Below, piece after piece: positions 47,235 to 56,369 of a DNA stretch of 64,000 nt. The stretch is taken from the NCBI RefSeq assembly GCF_001423945.1, contig NZ_LMPU01000010.1:278080-342079 (forward strand), given 5' to 3'. The translations under genes were made by a program, and so were the position numbers. Under the pieces are notes generated by a model. It saw only the letters and a list, made by a program, of their open reading frames with translations, did not search any database and was not told the DNA's origin. This DNA is from Pedobacter sp. Leaf194. Its GTDB lineage: Bacteria > Bacteroidota > Bacteroidia > Sphingobacteriales > Sphingobacteriaceae. Every line of letters starts with the position of its first letter. The first letter of the stretch is position 1.

Positions 47235-47549
47235 ATGAAAAAGTTCATTTTATCAGCTACATTCTTAGCGTTCGCAGGGTTCTCAGCAGTACAAGCAAGT
47301 GAAGTAAAAGATTTCAAAACTACTGCAATTGTTGCAGTTCAAGATAGCGCAGTTAAAACACCAGTAAAATTGGAAGAGTTGCCAGAGCCAGTAACAACTG
47401 CTTTAAAATCTGACGCTTACAAAGGCTGGACCGCAACTGAAGCGTGGTCGGTTAAAGAAGGCACTAAGGAGTATTACTTAATTAACGTTAAAAAAGAAGC
47501 AGAAACTGGATCTGTGAAAATTGATAAAGACGGTAAACCAGTTCAATAA
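47235..47549 (+). CDS. Small exported PepSY-like protein, first of a tandem pair
   Basis: This 104-residue protein has a signal peptide (MKKFILSATFLAFAGFSAVQA, cut after VQA near residue 21) and a small domain with VKLEELPEPVTTALKSDAYK, a WTATEAWSV strand and IDKDGKPVQ at the end. This layout resembles PepSY-like small periplasmic domains (BLIP-like DUF2874 type), but I am not certain of the family. It is followed by a hairpin at 47579. The second gene, 170 bases downstream, encodes the same mature domain. Confidence 0.8.
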   Translation: MKKFILSATFLAFAGFSAVQASEVKDFKTTAIVAVQDSAVKTPVKLEELPEPVTTALKSDAYKGWTATEAWSVKEGTKEYYLINVKKEAETGSVKIDKDGKPVQ

Positions 47550-47578
47550 GATAAGCCCGATTAAGGCATAATCAACAT

Positions 47579-47601
47579 AAGTGCAGCCTTTGGCTGCACT
47601 T
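47579..47601 (+). terminator. Hairpin after the first PepSY-like gene
   Basis: AAGTGCAGCC-TTT-GGCTGCACTT is a perfect 10-base stem followed only by AATTATAAG, so it lacks a strong T-run. It may end or stabilise the first transcript. Confidence 0.65.
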
Positions 47602-47719
47602 AATTATAAGAACCACAAAATTGTTTCGGCAATTAACATATAACATTTTGAAACATAGTAGTTGAACTATTAATAATCAGTTACGCAACATTGTTTTATC
47701 ACCTCAAAAAATAAAAAAG

Positions 47720-48034
47720 ATGAAAAAGTTAATTTTATCAGCTGCATTCCTGGCATTTGCAGGATTCTCAGCAGTACAAGCTAGTGAAGTAAATACATTA
47801 AAAACTGCTGCTGTAATTGCAGTACAGGATAGCGCTGTAAAAACGCCCGTAAAATTAGAAGAATTACCGGAGCCTGTTACCACCGCGTTAAAATCTGATG
47901 CTTATAAAGGTTGGACCGCAACCGAAGCGTGGTCTGTTAAAGAAGGCACAAAAGAATATTACCTTATCAATGTTAAAAAAGAAGCAGAAACAGGTTCTGT
48001 GAAAATTGATAAAGATGGTAAACCAGTTCAATAA
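47720..48034 (+). CDS. Small exported PepSY-like protein, second of a tandem pair
   Basis: This 104-residue copy differs from the first at eight positions, all within residues 4-33. Residues 34-104 are identical in protein, yet 29 of those 71 codons differ by silent changes. The signal peptide (MKKLILSAAFLAFAGFSAVQA) is conserved. The high silent divergence with no replacement implies strong selection on the mature domain. The sigma-54-type response regulator begins 69 bases downstream, which may indicate linked regulation. Confidence 0.8.
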   Translation: MKKLILSAAFLAFAGFSAVQASEVNTLKTAAVIAVQDSAVKTPVKLEELPEPVTTALKSDAYKGWTATEAWSVKEGTKEYYLINVKKEAETGSVKIDKDGKPVQ

Positions 48035-48063
48035 ATCCCAAATATTACATCTACCTAGTATTA

Positions 48064-48090
48064 GAAAGGCCAGTTTTTAACTGGCTTTTC
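48064..48090 (+). terminator. Terminator after the second PepSY-like gene
   Basis: GAAAGGCCAGTT-TTT-AACTGGCTTTTC is a near-perfect stem followed by TTATTTTT. It overlaps the region just upstream of the response regulator gene. Confidence 0.75.
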
Positions 48091-48103
48091 TTATTTTTGT
48101 TGT

Positions 48104-49435
48104 ATGGCGAAAATCCTGATTTTAGAAGATGATACAACATTTGCCCAGTTACTTGAAGGTTTTTTAAGTAAAAACAGCCATGAGGTTACGCTCGTAACCC
48201 ACATTAAACAATCTTTAAAATTAATTGAAAATGAGTCTTTTGATCTGTTTTTAATTGATTACCGTTTGCCCGACGGGATCGGTTTTGACTTAATCAGTCA
48301 TGCCAGAAACCTTGGCCTCTTTACCCCCATTATTGTGATGACGAGCTTCAACGATGTTCGTACAGCTGTAAAATCCATGCAATTGGGCGCTTTCGATTAC
48401 ATTACCAAGCCGGTTAATCCCGATGAACTTTTGATGGTGATTAAAAATTCTTTGAATAAAAAAGATTCGAAAGAAATAAAGCTTGAGGGAAATGATGCCG
48501 ATTTCATAAAAGGCAAAAGCGCCATCGCAGACCGATTATATGAACATATTGCCTTAGTGGCACCAACAGATATGTCGGTAATTATTCAGGGAGAAAGTGG
48601 AACAGGAAAAGAATTTGCCGCCAGAACTTTGCACCAGCAAAGTAAGCGGGCAGACAAACCTTTTATAGCGATTGATTGCGGTGCTTTATCAAAAGATTTG
48701 GCTGCAAGCGAGTTGTTCGGGCACATAAAAGGTGCTTTTACTGGCGCATTGAACGATAAGAAAGGCCAGTTTGAGGCGGCTAATGGCGGCACATTATTTT
48801 TAGACGAGGTTGGAAATTTAAGTTACGAGGTGCAGATTAAATTACTTCGTGCGTTACAGGAGCGGGTGATTTTACCTCTAGGAAGCACCAAACAAATTGC
48901 CGTCGATGTACGGATTATTACTGCAACAAATGATGACTTAGTAAACAGCATTGCGGAAGGCGAGTTTAGGGAGGATTTATACCATCGGTTAAATGAATTT
49001 AAAATTCAGCTGCCCGCTTTGAGGGATCGGGGTGGCGATTTGGAACTATTCATTAACCATTTCATCGGTTTATCGAACCGAAATTTGGAAAGAAATGTAA
49101 AAAGCATCTCTGCCGAAGCCAAAACTTTATTACTAAACTACGATTGGCCCGGAAATCTTCGCGAATTGAGCAACGTAATTAAGCGCATGGTGTTGTTAAC
49201 GCCTGGCGATGTTGCACAGGTAAATGCCTTGCCCGATGAAATGATGATTTCCGTTAACCAGCAAACCTTGCCGGGAAGTTCTTCAGATTTAAAAGCGGTT
49301 AACGAGCAGAATGAAAAGACTTTGATTGCCGAGGCTTTACTCAAAGCAAAGCATAATAAATCCAAGGCAGCGAAAATGCTAAATATCGACAGAAAGACGC
49401 TTTATGCAAAAATGGAAAGGTACGGTATTGATTAG
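48104..49435 (+). CDS. Sigma-54-dependent response regulator, NtrC family
   Basis: This 443-residue regulator has a receiver domain with phospho-acceptor D52 (LFLIDYRLPDG), an AAA+ domain with Walker A GESGTGKE (163-170) and the sigma-54 contact loop GAFTGA (210-215), and a Fis-type HTH at the end (KSKAAKMLNIDRKTLYAKME). It should activate sigma-54 promoters when phosphorylated. A TATTTTTG box at 48092-48099 ends just before the ATG, suggesting a leaderless or very short-leader mRNA. The convergent hybrid kinase (49656-52127) could be its partner. Confidence 0.95.
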   Translation: MAKILILEDDTTFAQLLEGFLSKNSHEVTLVTHIKQSLKLIENESFDLFLIDYRLPDGIGFDLISHARNLGLFTPIIVMTSFNDVRTAVKSMQLGAFDYITKPVNPDELLMVIKNSLNKKDSKEIKLEGNDADFIKGKSAIADRLYEHIALVAPTDMSVIIQGESGTGKEFAARTLHQQSKRADKPFIAIDCGALSKDLAASELFGHIKGAFTGALNDKKGQFEAANGGTLFLDEVGNLSYEVQIKLLRALQERVILPLGSTKQIAVDVRIITATNDDLVNSIAEGEFREDLYHRLNEFKIQLPALRDRGGDLELFINHFIGLSNRNLERNVKSISAEAKTLLLNYDWPGNLRELSNVIKRMVLLTPGDVAQVNALPDEMMISVNQQTLPGSSSDLKAVNEQNEKTLIAEALLKAKHNKSKAAKMLNIDRKTLYAKMERYGID

Positions 49436-49655
49436 AACCGGTTGCTTAGGGGCAGAATTTGGCAACCTGCTTGCCCGGCTAATGGAAACCAAAGTCAACA
49501 AATGCAATAAAAATTTTTGCTTTACCAAATAAAATGGAGGAAAAGGGCGATTTCCTTAAAGCATATGTTTTTGCTTTAAGCGTCTAAATTCAGTTTAAAC
49601 AGGCGTTGGTTCTGTACCGATCGAAAGTTTAAGAAAAGCGATGCAGCGAAGAGGT

Positions 49656-52127
49656 TTAGCCAGCAAACTCCATTTCTTCCATCATTTTAATTAAAGCATT
49701 TAACTTTTTAAGTTGTATAACAACTTCAGTTTTAATGGTTGTTGACAAACCCTCTTCAGCAATTTCAAGCTCGAGCAACCTGAAAGATTGGGCGAGGGTT
49801 TTAGAGCCCATTTGTGCCGTTCTACCGGCAAGGCGATGTACAATTAGCCGGCTTTTATCGTGATTATTTTCTTCAAGGTAAATTTCCAGTTCTGCAGCAT
49901 CGTCAACACAATCCTGCCTAAACCTGGTTAGAATTTTCTCGAGCATTTTTTGGTCGCCAAAAGTCATTTTCTCAATTGATGAAAAGTCGAACTCGGGCTG
50001 TTCGGTTAATATTTCTGTTTTATCAAAAATAGAAAGTAAATCTGCGGCTCTGAAAGGTTTCATTATTAAACCATCAAATCCTTCGCTCAAAACCACTTCC
50101 CTTTCTTCTGGCAAAACCTGTGCGGTTATAGCATAAAACTTAACCTCAGCAGGAAGCTTTTTCTTCAGCAAATGGCGGAGTTCCAGGCCAGTCATTTCGG
50201 GCAGGCGCATATCTACAAGCACATACTTCAAATTTTCATCAGGCTCCTGACGCAAAATATCGGCAACCTCATTGAAACTTCTGTATGGAATTTCATTTTT
50301 TTCGAATATTAAACCACAAAGGTCGAGGATAAGTTTGTCATCATCGATAACCCAAACCGTACCAGGGTTTACAAATGCGTAATGCTCCAAATCAAGCGCA
50401 TCGGTTACCTTTTCGTTAGTTTGCTGGTAGGTTAGGTAAACGTTAAAGGTTGTACCCTTTCCTGGTTTACTTTTTACGTGAATTCTTCCACCCTGGGCCT
50501 CAATCAGCGACTTTACAATCGGCAAGCCCAAACCTGTTCCGGTTTGGTTGAGCACATATTGCTCCGGCGATTCTATCTGCTCAAATTCATTAAAAATTCT
50601 CGACATATCTTTCTCCTCGAAACCAATGCCTGTATCTTGTATCGTAAAATTAAAATGCAGATTGTCTATTTGTTTCTTGCACGAAACCCGAAGATTAATT
50701 TCGCCCCTCAACGTAAATTTTACAGCATTACCGAGCAAGTTGAAAAGTATCTGTTTTAACCGGAAGGCATCACCTTTTATAAATTCTACATCTTCCAAAT
50801 CAAAATCGGTAACCAAAAGCAACGATTTTTGTTCTGCCAATGGCCTAACCACAGACGTTACTTCCTCTAAAATTTTTCGAATATCGAAAACCTGGTTATT
50901 AAAGCTAAACTCACCAGAAATAATTCGGTTATAATCCAGTACCTCATTTACAATCTGAAGTAAATGTATAGACGACTGGTAAATCGCATTTATATCTTTC
51001 TTTTTCGGGTTATCCTGTTGGGCAATGAGTTCTGCATAACCTAAGATAGACTGCAAAGGTGTTCTGATTTCGTGGCTCATATTAGAAAGAAACCGCTGCT
51101 TCGCCTTGCCATGGTATTCGGCTTCGTCTTTAGCCATTTCCAATTCCTTCCGATAGCGATTACTCTTTGTAATGTCGGTCAAAATTAGATAAAGGAGTAT
51201 AACCGTAAGCAAAAAGAAGGCGATGATAATTGTTGTAATTTGGGTAATTCCATCGTTTACCACCTCTTTCGCCTGTACGCCATTAAAATCGACCTGGGCA
51301 ACGGCTTGCCCCTCAACTTCGCGTAAAATTTGTAAAATCTGATTGGTTAAAGCATTGCTTGCATTTGATAAATCGGCCTCGCGTTTTAAAAACTTCTGAC
51401 TTTTTTGCCTTTGCTCTACCTCAATATTTTTGAGTGAGCCAGTCATGCTTTTCATAAGGCTGTCTTCGGCCCTGGCATTCAGCGTATCGCGTTTTACCTT
51501 AAATTCTTCATTAATAATTTTATAAACGTCAGCCTTTTTTTTGCCAAAGAGCTTACTTAGAAAACCCCGCGATTTTTCTTCGTTATCTGGTGCAACTGTG
51601 GTGGTGGAGGTGGTGGTTTCGGTGGTTAAAACAGCGCTATCAGTTTGGCGTGAACGGGTTGCAACAAGTACGTTGAGTTTTTTAACTTCATCAGAAAATG
51701 ATTTAGTGTTTACCAAGGTTTCGCGAACCTGTAAGTAGGAGAGGAATTGTTTATCTCGCTCTACCAACAGGTTTCTTATGGATTTGATTCGTGCCAGCTG
51801 CAACGAATCGCCTTTATAAAGCTTGCGTAGTGTATCTAAACTTAAACGTAATTTTCTCGATTCTTTTAAGAAACTCGAATTGCCCTGCTTGTTAAAAGCT
51901 TCGTCTCTTTGCAACTGGTCGAGCCTTGCAATTTTGTGCGACAGGTCGTTAACGATTCGCAATCTATCATTCGGTGCAGATATTTCCTCAACGGTATTAA
52001 GCATCCGCGTGAAAGCAAACTTACTGATGCCCCAGGCCAATACCAAAGCAAAGCAGGCGAATAAAAAGCCAATAATAACTTTACTTTTTACTGCCCTGAA
52101 GAAACGTTTTTGGATTTCGACTGCCAT
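49656..52127 (-). CDS. Hybrid sensor histidine kinase with receiver and Hpt domains
   Basis: This 823-residue inner-membrane kinase has a transmembrane helix near residues 16-35, a long coiled periplasmic-type segment, a second helix near 300-320, then a HisKA box (FLSNMSHEIRTPLQSILGYA), an HATPase domain (DTGIGFEEKDMSRIFNEFEQ, TGTGLGLPIVKSLIEAQGG), a receiver domain (VWVIDDDKLILDLC with the acceptor in VLVDMRLPEMTG) and a C-terminal Hpt domain (VHRLAGRTAQMGS). It can run a multistep phosphorelay. The neighbouring response regulator is convergent, separated by 220 bases. The input signal is unknown. Confidence 0.95.
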   Translation of the reverse strand: MAVEIQKRFFRAVKSKVIIGFLFACFALVLAWGISKFAFTRMLNTVEEISAPNDRLRIVNDLSHKIARLDQLQRDEAFNKQGNSSFLKESRKLRLSLDTLRKLYKGDSLQLARIKSIRNLLVERDKQFLSYLQVRETLVNTKSFSDEVKKLNVLVATRSRQTDSAVLTTETTTSTTTVAPDNEEKSRGFLSKLFGKKKADVYKIINEEFKVKRDTLNARAEDSLMKSMTGSLKNIEVEQRQKSQKFLKREADLSNASNALTNQILQILREVEGQAVAQVDFNGVQAKEVVNDGITQITTIIIAFFLLTVILLYLILTDITKSNRYRKELEMAKDEAEYHGKAKQRFLSNMSHEIRTPLQSILGYAELIAQQDNPKKKDINAIYQSSIHLLQIVNEVLDYNRIISGEFSFNNQVFDIRKILEEVTSVVRPLAEQKSLLLVTDFDLEDVEFIKGDAFRLKQILFNLLGNAVKFTLRGEINLRVSCKKQIDNLHFNFTIQDTGIGFEEKDMSRIFNEFEQIESPEQYVLNQTGTGLGLPIVKSLIEAQGGRIHVKSKPGKGTTFNVYLTYQQTNEKVTDALDLEHYAFVNPGTVWVIDDDKLILDLCGLIFEKNEIPYRSFNEVADILRQEPDENLKYVLVDMRLPEMTGLELRHLLKKKLPAEVKFYAITAQVLPEEREVVLSEGFDGLIMKPFRAADLLSIFDKTEILTEQPEFDFSSIEKMTFGDQKMLEKILTRFRQDCVDDAAELEIYLEENNHDKSRLIVHRLAGRTAQMGSKTLAQSFRLLELEIAEEGLSTTIKTEVVIQLKKLNALIKMMEEMEFAG

Positions 52128-52380
52128 TAAATGTAAATTGTATTCTCTTATTTAAACGAACATTTTGCAGAAAACACATGTTTTAACTACTTAATACAAA
52201 TAAGACAATGTGAAGTTTTGATTTTTTCTAGGCTTGCCAGCCAAAATTGAGTTACCTGCAAAATAAATCGTAAAGAAATTAAGACCCCTCAATTCAGAAA
52301 ATATCAAAGCTTAAAAGAATAGTTTCTGTTGATTCCATGTTTTTCTGGCAATTTTTATACTTTTAACCAAGCCAAAACTA

Positions 52381-53070
52381 ATGAACCGCATCGATCGCCT
52401 TTTTGGGATTTTAACGCTACTCCAGTCGAGAAAATACATAACTGCCGAGAAAATTTCTGAGCGGTTTTGCATAAGTATCCGCACCGTTTACAGAGATGTT
52501 AAAGCCTTACAGGAACAGGGCATCCCCGTTGGTTTTGAACAGCCTAAGGGTTATTTTTTAGTTCAGGGCTATTTTTTGCCGCCAGTTTCTTTTAATATGG
52601 ATGAGGCAAATGCTTTACTGCTTGTAGAAAGTTTGGTTAATGGTTTTGCCGATAACTCAATCCGATCGCATTACGTGGCAGCCCTTACCAAGGTTAAGGC
52701 GGTTTTAAAAACGAGTCAGAAAGAAAAGCTTGAAATGATGAACCAGCACATTAAGTTGCAGGTTCCTGATCGTTTGAGATTTAATTATGAATACCTGTCG
52801 CTTATTCAACAGGCAATATCTGAAAGAAACATGGTAGCGCTCGAGTATAAAAATGCGAAAGACGAAACGAGTAAACGCGAAGTGGAACCCATTGGTTTAA
52901 TATTCTATGCATTTAGCTGGCATCTTATTGCCTGGTGCCATTTCAGAAATCAATACCGTGATTTTAATTTAACCAGAATCATTTCTTTGCAAACGCTTAA
53001 CAAAGCTTTCTTAAAAACCGAGCACATGCCATTAAGTGATTACATGAGCATGCTGCCAGTAAATTTTTAA
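52381..53070 (+). CDS. YafY-type transcriptional regulator with WYL domain
   Basis: This 229-residue protein has an N-terminal HTH_11 (IDRLFGILTLLQSRKYITAE, then ISIRTVYRDVKALQEQG) and a C-terminal WYL-like ligand domain (about 130-200). Such regulators often sit beside the genes they control. A DinB protein follows 259 bases downstream, and that pairing of YafY and DinB-like genes is frequent, so the DinB gene is a likely target. A repeat element lies between them. Confidence 0.9.
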   Translation: MNRIDRLFGILTLLQSRKYITAEKISERFCISIRTVYRDVKALQEQGIPVGFEQPKGYFLVQGYFLPPVSFNMDEANALLLVESLVNGFADNSIRSHYVAALTKVKAVLKTSQKEKLEMMNQHIKLQVPDRLRFNYEYLSLIQQAISERNMVALEYKNAKDETSKREVEPIGLIFYAFSWHLIAWCHFRNQYRDFNLTRIISLQTLNKAFLKTEHMPLSDYMSMLPVNF

Positions 53071-53132
53071 ACTCCCCTAACCTGGTTTGGGCACCTTTGC
53101 TGTACAGGCTTAACAGATGTGCATTAAATTGG

Positions 53133-53245
53133 CTTAAATAAACCCGACAACAGCGAACACGCAGTGTTAACCTTTTCGGTTAACAATGTTGTAAATCGAA
53201 TGGCGGGAACTGACTAAGCGAAGAATTACCGAAAACTGCTTTTCT
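53133..53245 (+). repeat. Interspersed repeat AAATAAACCCGAYA, copy 4
   Basis: CTTAAATAAACCCGACAACAG is followed by the hairpin TGTTAACC-TTTTC-GGTTAACA, then ATGGCGGGAACTGAC and the tail GAAGAATTACCGAAAACTGC with TTTTC. This is the best-preserved copy and defines the block order. Confidence 0.65.
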
Positions 53246-53329
53246 AAAAAAAAATTCCAAATAATTTTTACACTGCCATAGGGTTGTCACCCGCTCCTGT
53301 TTCTTTTGTATTACAAAACTTAAAACACC

Positions 53330-53890
53330 ATGAGCATAGCAGACCTATTATTAATGGAATTAAATACAATTGAACGAACAAAACACAAGAACATGGACAT
53401 TATTAAAGCATTACTGAAAGAATTCGAAGCCGAGTTTAACACTACAAAAAAATTTTTGGCGCTGGTACCTGTCGATAAATTTGACTGGGCACCGCATGAA
53501 AAAAGCATGAAAATGAAATCGCTTGCGAGCCACATTGCCGATTTACCAAGTTGGGTAAGTTTGGCCTTTACAACCGATGGATTAGACTTCGCAACAGCAC
53601 CTTACGAAGAAAAAAAGGTAGAAAGCAATGAAGATTTGCTTAGGATACTAACAGAAAGCTATGAAAACGGAAAAGCTGAACTGGAAAAAGCGGACTTACA
53701 AGCCTTTGATAAACAGTGGATTTTAAGGAATGGCGAGCAAATTCTAGGCGATTTAACCAAATATGAAATGATGCGGATTGCTTTTAGCCAAACGATACAT
53801 CACCGGGCACAGTTGGGTGTTTACTTAAGGTTGTTAAACATTCCGATTCCGGGAAGCTACGGACCAAGTGCAGACGAACAGAATTTTTAA
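53330..53890 (+). CDS. DinB family protein
   Basis: This protein (186 residues from 53330, or 165 from the in-frame ATG at 53393) has a DinB-like four-helix bundle with possible metal-binding histidines: SLASHIADLPSW and SQTIHHRAQLG. DinB/YfiT-like proteins include thiol transferases and damage-induced proteins; no role is implied here. I keep the longer start because MSIADLLLMELN resembles family N-termini, but the shorter start is also plausible. A YafY/WYL regulator lies upstream. Confidence 0.85.
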   Translation: MSIADLLLMELNTIERTKHKNMDIIKALLKEFEAEFNTTKKFLALVPVDKFDWAPHEKSMKMKSLASHIADLPSWVSLAFTTDGLDFATAPYEEKKVESNEDLLRILTESYENGKAELEKADLQAFDKQWILRNGEQILGDLTKYEMMRIAFSQTIHHRAQLGVYLRLLNIPIPGSYGPSADEQNF

Positions 53891-53917
53891 TTACCTGTAA
53901 GGGTTTAATTAGCTTAT

Positions 53918-53988
53918 TTGCCACTGAAGCCGAGCAGCAGAAAAGGCATCCAAAAGCCTTTGATGGGAATCAGGGTTTCGGTGGCAAA
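53918..53988 (+). terminator. Long inverted repeat after the DinB gene
   Basis: TTTGCCACTGAA and TTCGGTGGCAAA form an outer stem, and an inner AAAGGC-ATCCAAAA-GCCTTT hairpin lies between. It is followed by TTATTTT. It can act as a terminator or be a mobile palindrome. Confidence 0.55.
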
Positions 53989-54069
53989 TTATTTTAGGCG
54001 TTGGTTTAACTGCGAAATCGCCGCCGAAACTCTGATTAATTAAACAATTTATTTCCGTAAAATTGCAGT

Positions 54070-55041
54070 ATGAACAACAACTCTGCAACCCGGTTAAACA
54101 AATTTATTAGCGAAAGTGGTTTGTGTTCTCGCCGCGAGGCAGATAGATTTATCGAAAAGGGGACGGTTTTTATCAATGGTAAAAGAGCAAAAATCGGCGA
54201 CCAGGTGTTGGCGGGCGACCGTGTAATGGTGAATGGACACAACATTGAACCGAAAGAAGCGTCGAACTTTATTCTTTTGGCTTTTAACAAGCCCGTTGGG
54301 ATAACCAGCACTACTGAATCAAATGTTAAAGATAATATTGTTGATTATGTAAACCATAGTGAGCGGATTTTCCCGATCGGTCGTTTAGATAAGGATTCAT
54401 CTGGTTTAATTTTTTTAACCAATAACGGCGATATTGTTAATAAAATTTTAAGGGCCGGCAATAAGCATGAGAAAGAGTATTTGGTTACCGTTAACAAACC
54501 GGTTACCGAAGATTTTATATTCGAAATGAGTAACGGCGTACCGATTTTAGGCGTAAATACGCGTAAATGTAAAGTGCGCCAAGTTGGGCCTTTTGTGTTC
54601 AATATTATTTTAATTCAGGGGCTGAACAGGCAAATCAGAAGGATGTGCGAACATTTTGGCTATGAAGTAACTAAACTGGAGCGTACCAGAATTATGAATA
54701 TTAACCTCAAAGGCATCCCAGCCGGAGAGTTTAGGGAACTTTCGGAAGCGGAACTGAACGACATCATGAAAAGTGTTGAAAAGTCTTCATCAGAGGCGGC
54801 ATCAAAACCGAAAAACACCAAAAAGAAAACCAATTCCTGGGAAGAAATATCTGAAGAGAAACAAGAACAGCCCAAAAAATCTTTCAAACCCTCAAAACCT
54901 GCCCATAAACCAGGAGCAAAAAAATCTTCAGGAAATGCATCTGCAAAAGCGGGCGTTAGAAAGAGTTCTTCAAGCAGAAATGCGAAGCCTGCGCAAGGCA
55001 GGGCAACAGGAAAATCAAACGGCAAACAAAGAGGAAGATAA
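54070..55041 (+). CDS. RsuA/RluB/RluF-family pseudouridine synthase
   Basis: This 323-residue rRNA-modifying enzyme has an N-terminal S4 RNA-binding domain ([20 protein letters not shown], about 5-60) and the pseudouridine synthase core. The catalytic aspartate is in [19 protein letters not shown] (near residue 103) and the end motif is [18 protein letters not shown]. The last 80 residues are a basic, low-complexity tail rich in K, S and P, typical of this family in Bacteroidota. RluF is the closest by motif, but RluB cannot be excluded, so I give no symbol. Confidence 0.9.
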   Translation: MNNNSATRLNKFISESGLCSRREADRFIEKGTVFINGKRAKIGDQVLAGDRVMVNGHNIEPKEASNFILLAFNKPVGITSTTESNVKDNIVDYVNHSERIFPIGRLDKDSSGLIFLTNNGDIVNKILRAGNKHEKEYLVTVNKPVTEDFIFEMSNGVPILGVNTRKCKVRQVGPFVFNIILIQGLNRQIRRMCEHFGYEVTKLERTRIMNINLKGIPAGEFRELSEAELNDIMKSVEKSSSEAASKPKNTKKKTNSWEEISEEKQEQPKKSFKPSKPAHKPGAKKSSGNASAKAGVRKSSSSRNAKPAQGRATGKSNGKQRGR

Positions 55042-55093
55042 GCCAAAAATTTGTAAAATTCTGAATTTCAAATGTGTGCATTACGCATTACTG

Positions 55094-55124
55094 TTTCAGC
55101 TTAGAGGCTTTTTAAGTACCTTTG
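55094..55124 (+). promoter_or_regulatory. Promoter of rlmN
   Basis: TTTC (55094-55097) and TACCTTTG (55117-55124), spaced 19 bases, match the Bacteroidota promoter with one change in the -33 box. The leader would be about 90 bases. Confidence 0.65.
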
Positions 55125-55159
55125 CATGAATCATTTGTCGCGACACAAAGATTCACCAG

Positions 55160-55196
55160 GCGGAAAGAAACGATGAAAGATCTTCATAATTTCCGC
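55160..55196 (+). promoter_or_regulatory. Structured leader hairpin of rlmN
   Basis: GCGGAAA and TTTCCGC enclose a second stem, ATGAA-AGATC-TTCAT, in the leader 26 bases before the start codon. No T-run follows, so it is not a terminator. It could affect translation or RNA stability. Confidence 0.4.
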
Positions 55197-55221
55197 ATCG
55201 GGTTATTACAGGGAAAATAAA

Positions 55222-56283
55222 ATGTTAGAAAGAACAGCAAAAAAAACTGATATCCGCTCATTAGATTTGCCACAGCTCCAGCAACATCTGGTTGCAATGC
55301 AGCAGCCTGCTTTCAGGGCGAAACAAATTTACCAGTGGTTATGGGAAAAATCGGCAACTAATTTTGATGAAATGAGCAATCTTTCTAAAGATTTGCGCAA
55401 AGCCTTAGATGAAAGTTTCGCCATTAACGCTGTTCAGGTTAACAACTCGCAGTTTAGTAACGATCATACGATTAAAAATACCTTTCGCTTAGCAGATGGA
55501 AATATCGTAGAGGGCGTTTTGATTCCTCTGGAAGACCGGATGACGGCTTGTGTAAGTTCGCAGGTGGGCTGTAGCTTAACTTGCAAATTCTGCGCAACCG
55601 GTTATATGGACCGTAAACGCAACCTTAATGCCGACGAAATTTACGATCAGGTTGTATTGATTGATAAGCAGGCAAAACAAAACTACAATAACCCATTAAC
55701 CAATATTGTTTACATGGGCATGGGCGAACCGCTTTTAAATTACGCAAATGTACTTAAATCAATAGAACGCATTACCGCTCCAGATGGTTTAAACATGAGC
55801 TATAAACGCATTACAGTTTCAACAGCCGGAATTGCGAAAATGATTAAAAAGCTTGGTGATGATGGTGCTAAATTTAATCTGGCACTTTCGCTACACGCCG
55901 CTGACGATAAAAAACGAAACGAGATTATGCCAATTAATGAGGCAAATTCTTTAAAAGCGCTGGCTGATGCATTGAAATATTATTTTGCTAAAACTAAAAA
56001 TCCGGTGACTTACGAATACATCGTTTTCAATCATTTTAACGATGAAATTTCTGATGCGATGGATTTGGCAAAGTTTTGTAAACACATTCCCTGCAAGGTT
56101 AACTTAATTGAGTATAATCCAATTTCTTTTGCTGATTTTACTAATGCCGAAGGTGATAAAATTGATGCCTTTTCAAATTACCTGAAAAGCCAGGGCATAA
56201 ATACCAACATTCGCCGTAGCCGTGGAAAAGACATTGATGCCGCATGTGGGCAACTTGCCGTGAAAGAAGAAGCGAAGGCTTAA
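55222..56283 (+). CDS. rlmN: Dual-specificity rRNA/tRNA methyltransferase RlmN
   Basis: RlmN (353 residues) is a radical-SAM enzyme that methylates A2503 of 23S rRNA and A37 of some tRNAs. The iron-sulfur cysteines are C117, C121 and C124 in GCSLTCKFCATG. Other signatures are NIVYMGMGEPLLNY, RITVSTAG and the C-terminal cysteine in DIDAACGQLA, which is the methyl carrier. The length matches. It has its own promoter and a structured leader. Confidence 0.96.
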   Translation: MLERTAKKTDIRSLDLPQLQQHLVAMQQPAFRAKQIYQWLWEKSATNFDEMSNLSKDLRKALDESFAINAVQVNNSQFSNDHTIKNTFRLADGNIVEGVLIPLEDRMTACVSSQVGCSLTCKFCATGYMDRKRNLNADEIYDQVVLIDKQAKQNYNNPLTNIVYMGMGEPLLNYANVLKSIERITAPDGLNMSYKRITVSTAGIAKMIKKLGDDGAKFNLALSLHAADDKKRNEIMPINEANSLKALADALKYYFAKTKNPVTYEYIVFNHFNDEISDAMDLAKFCKHIPCKVNLIEYNPISFADFTNAEGDKIDAFSNYLKSQGINTNIRRSRGKDIDAACGQLAVKEEAKA

Positions 56284-56369
56284 TTTAGTTTCGGTAAGCG
56301 AACATGCTTACATTTTGGAAATGTTGCCGGAAATGTTATATTTAATATAGCTAATAGCATCGCTTCACC

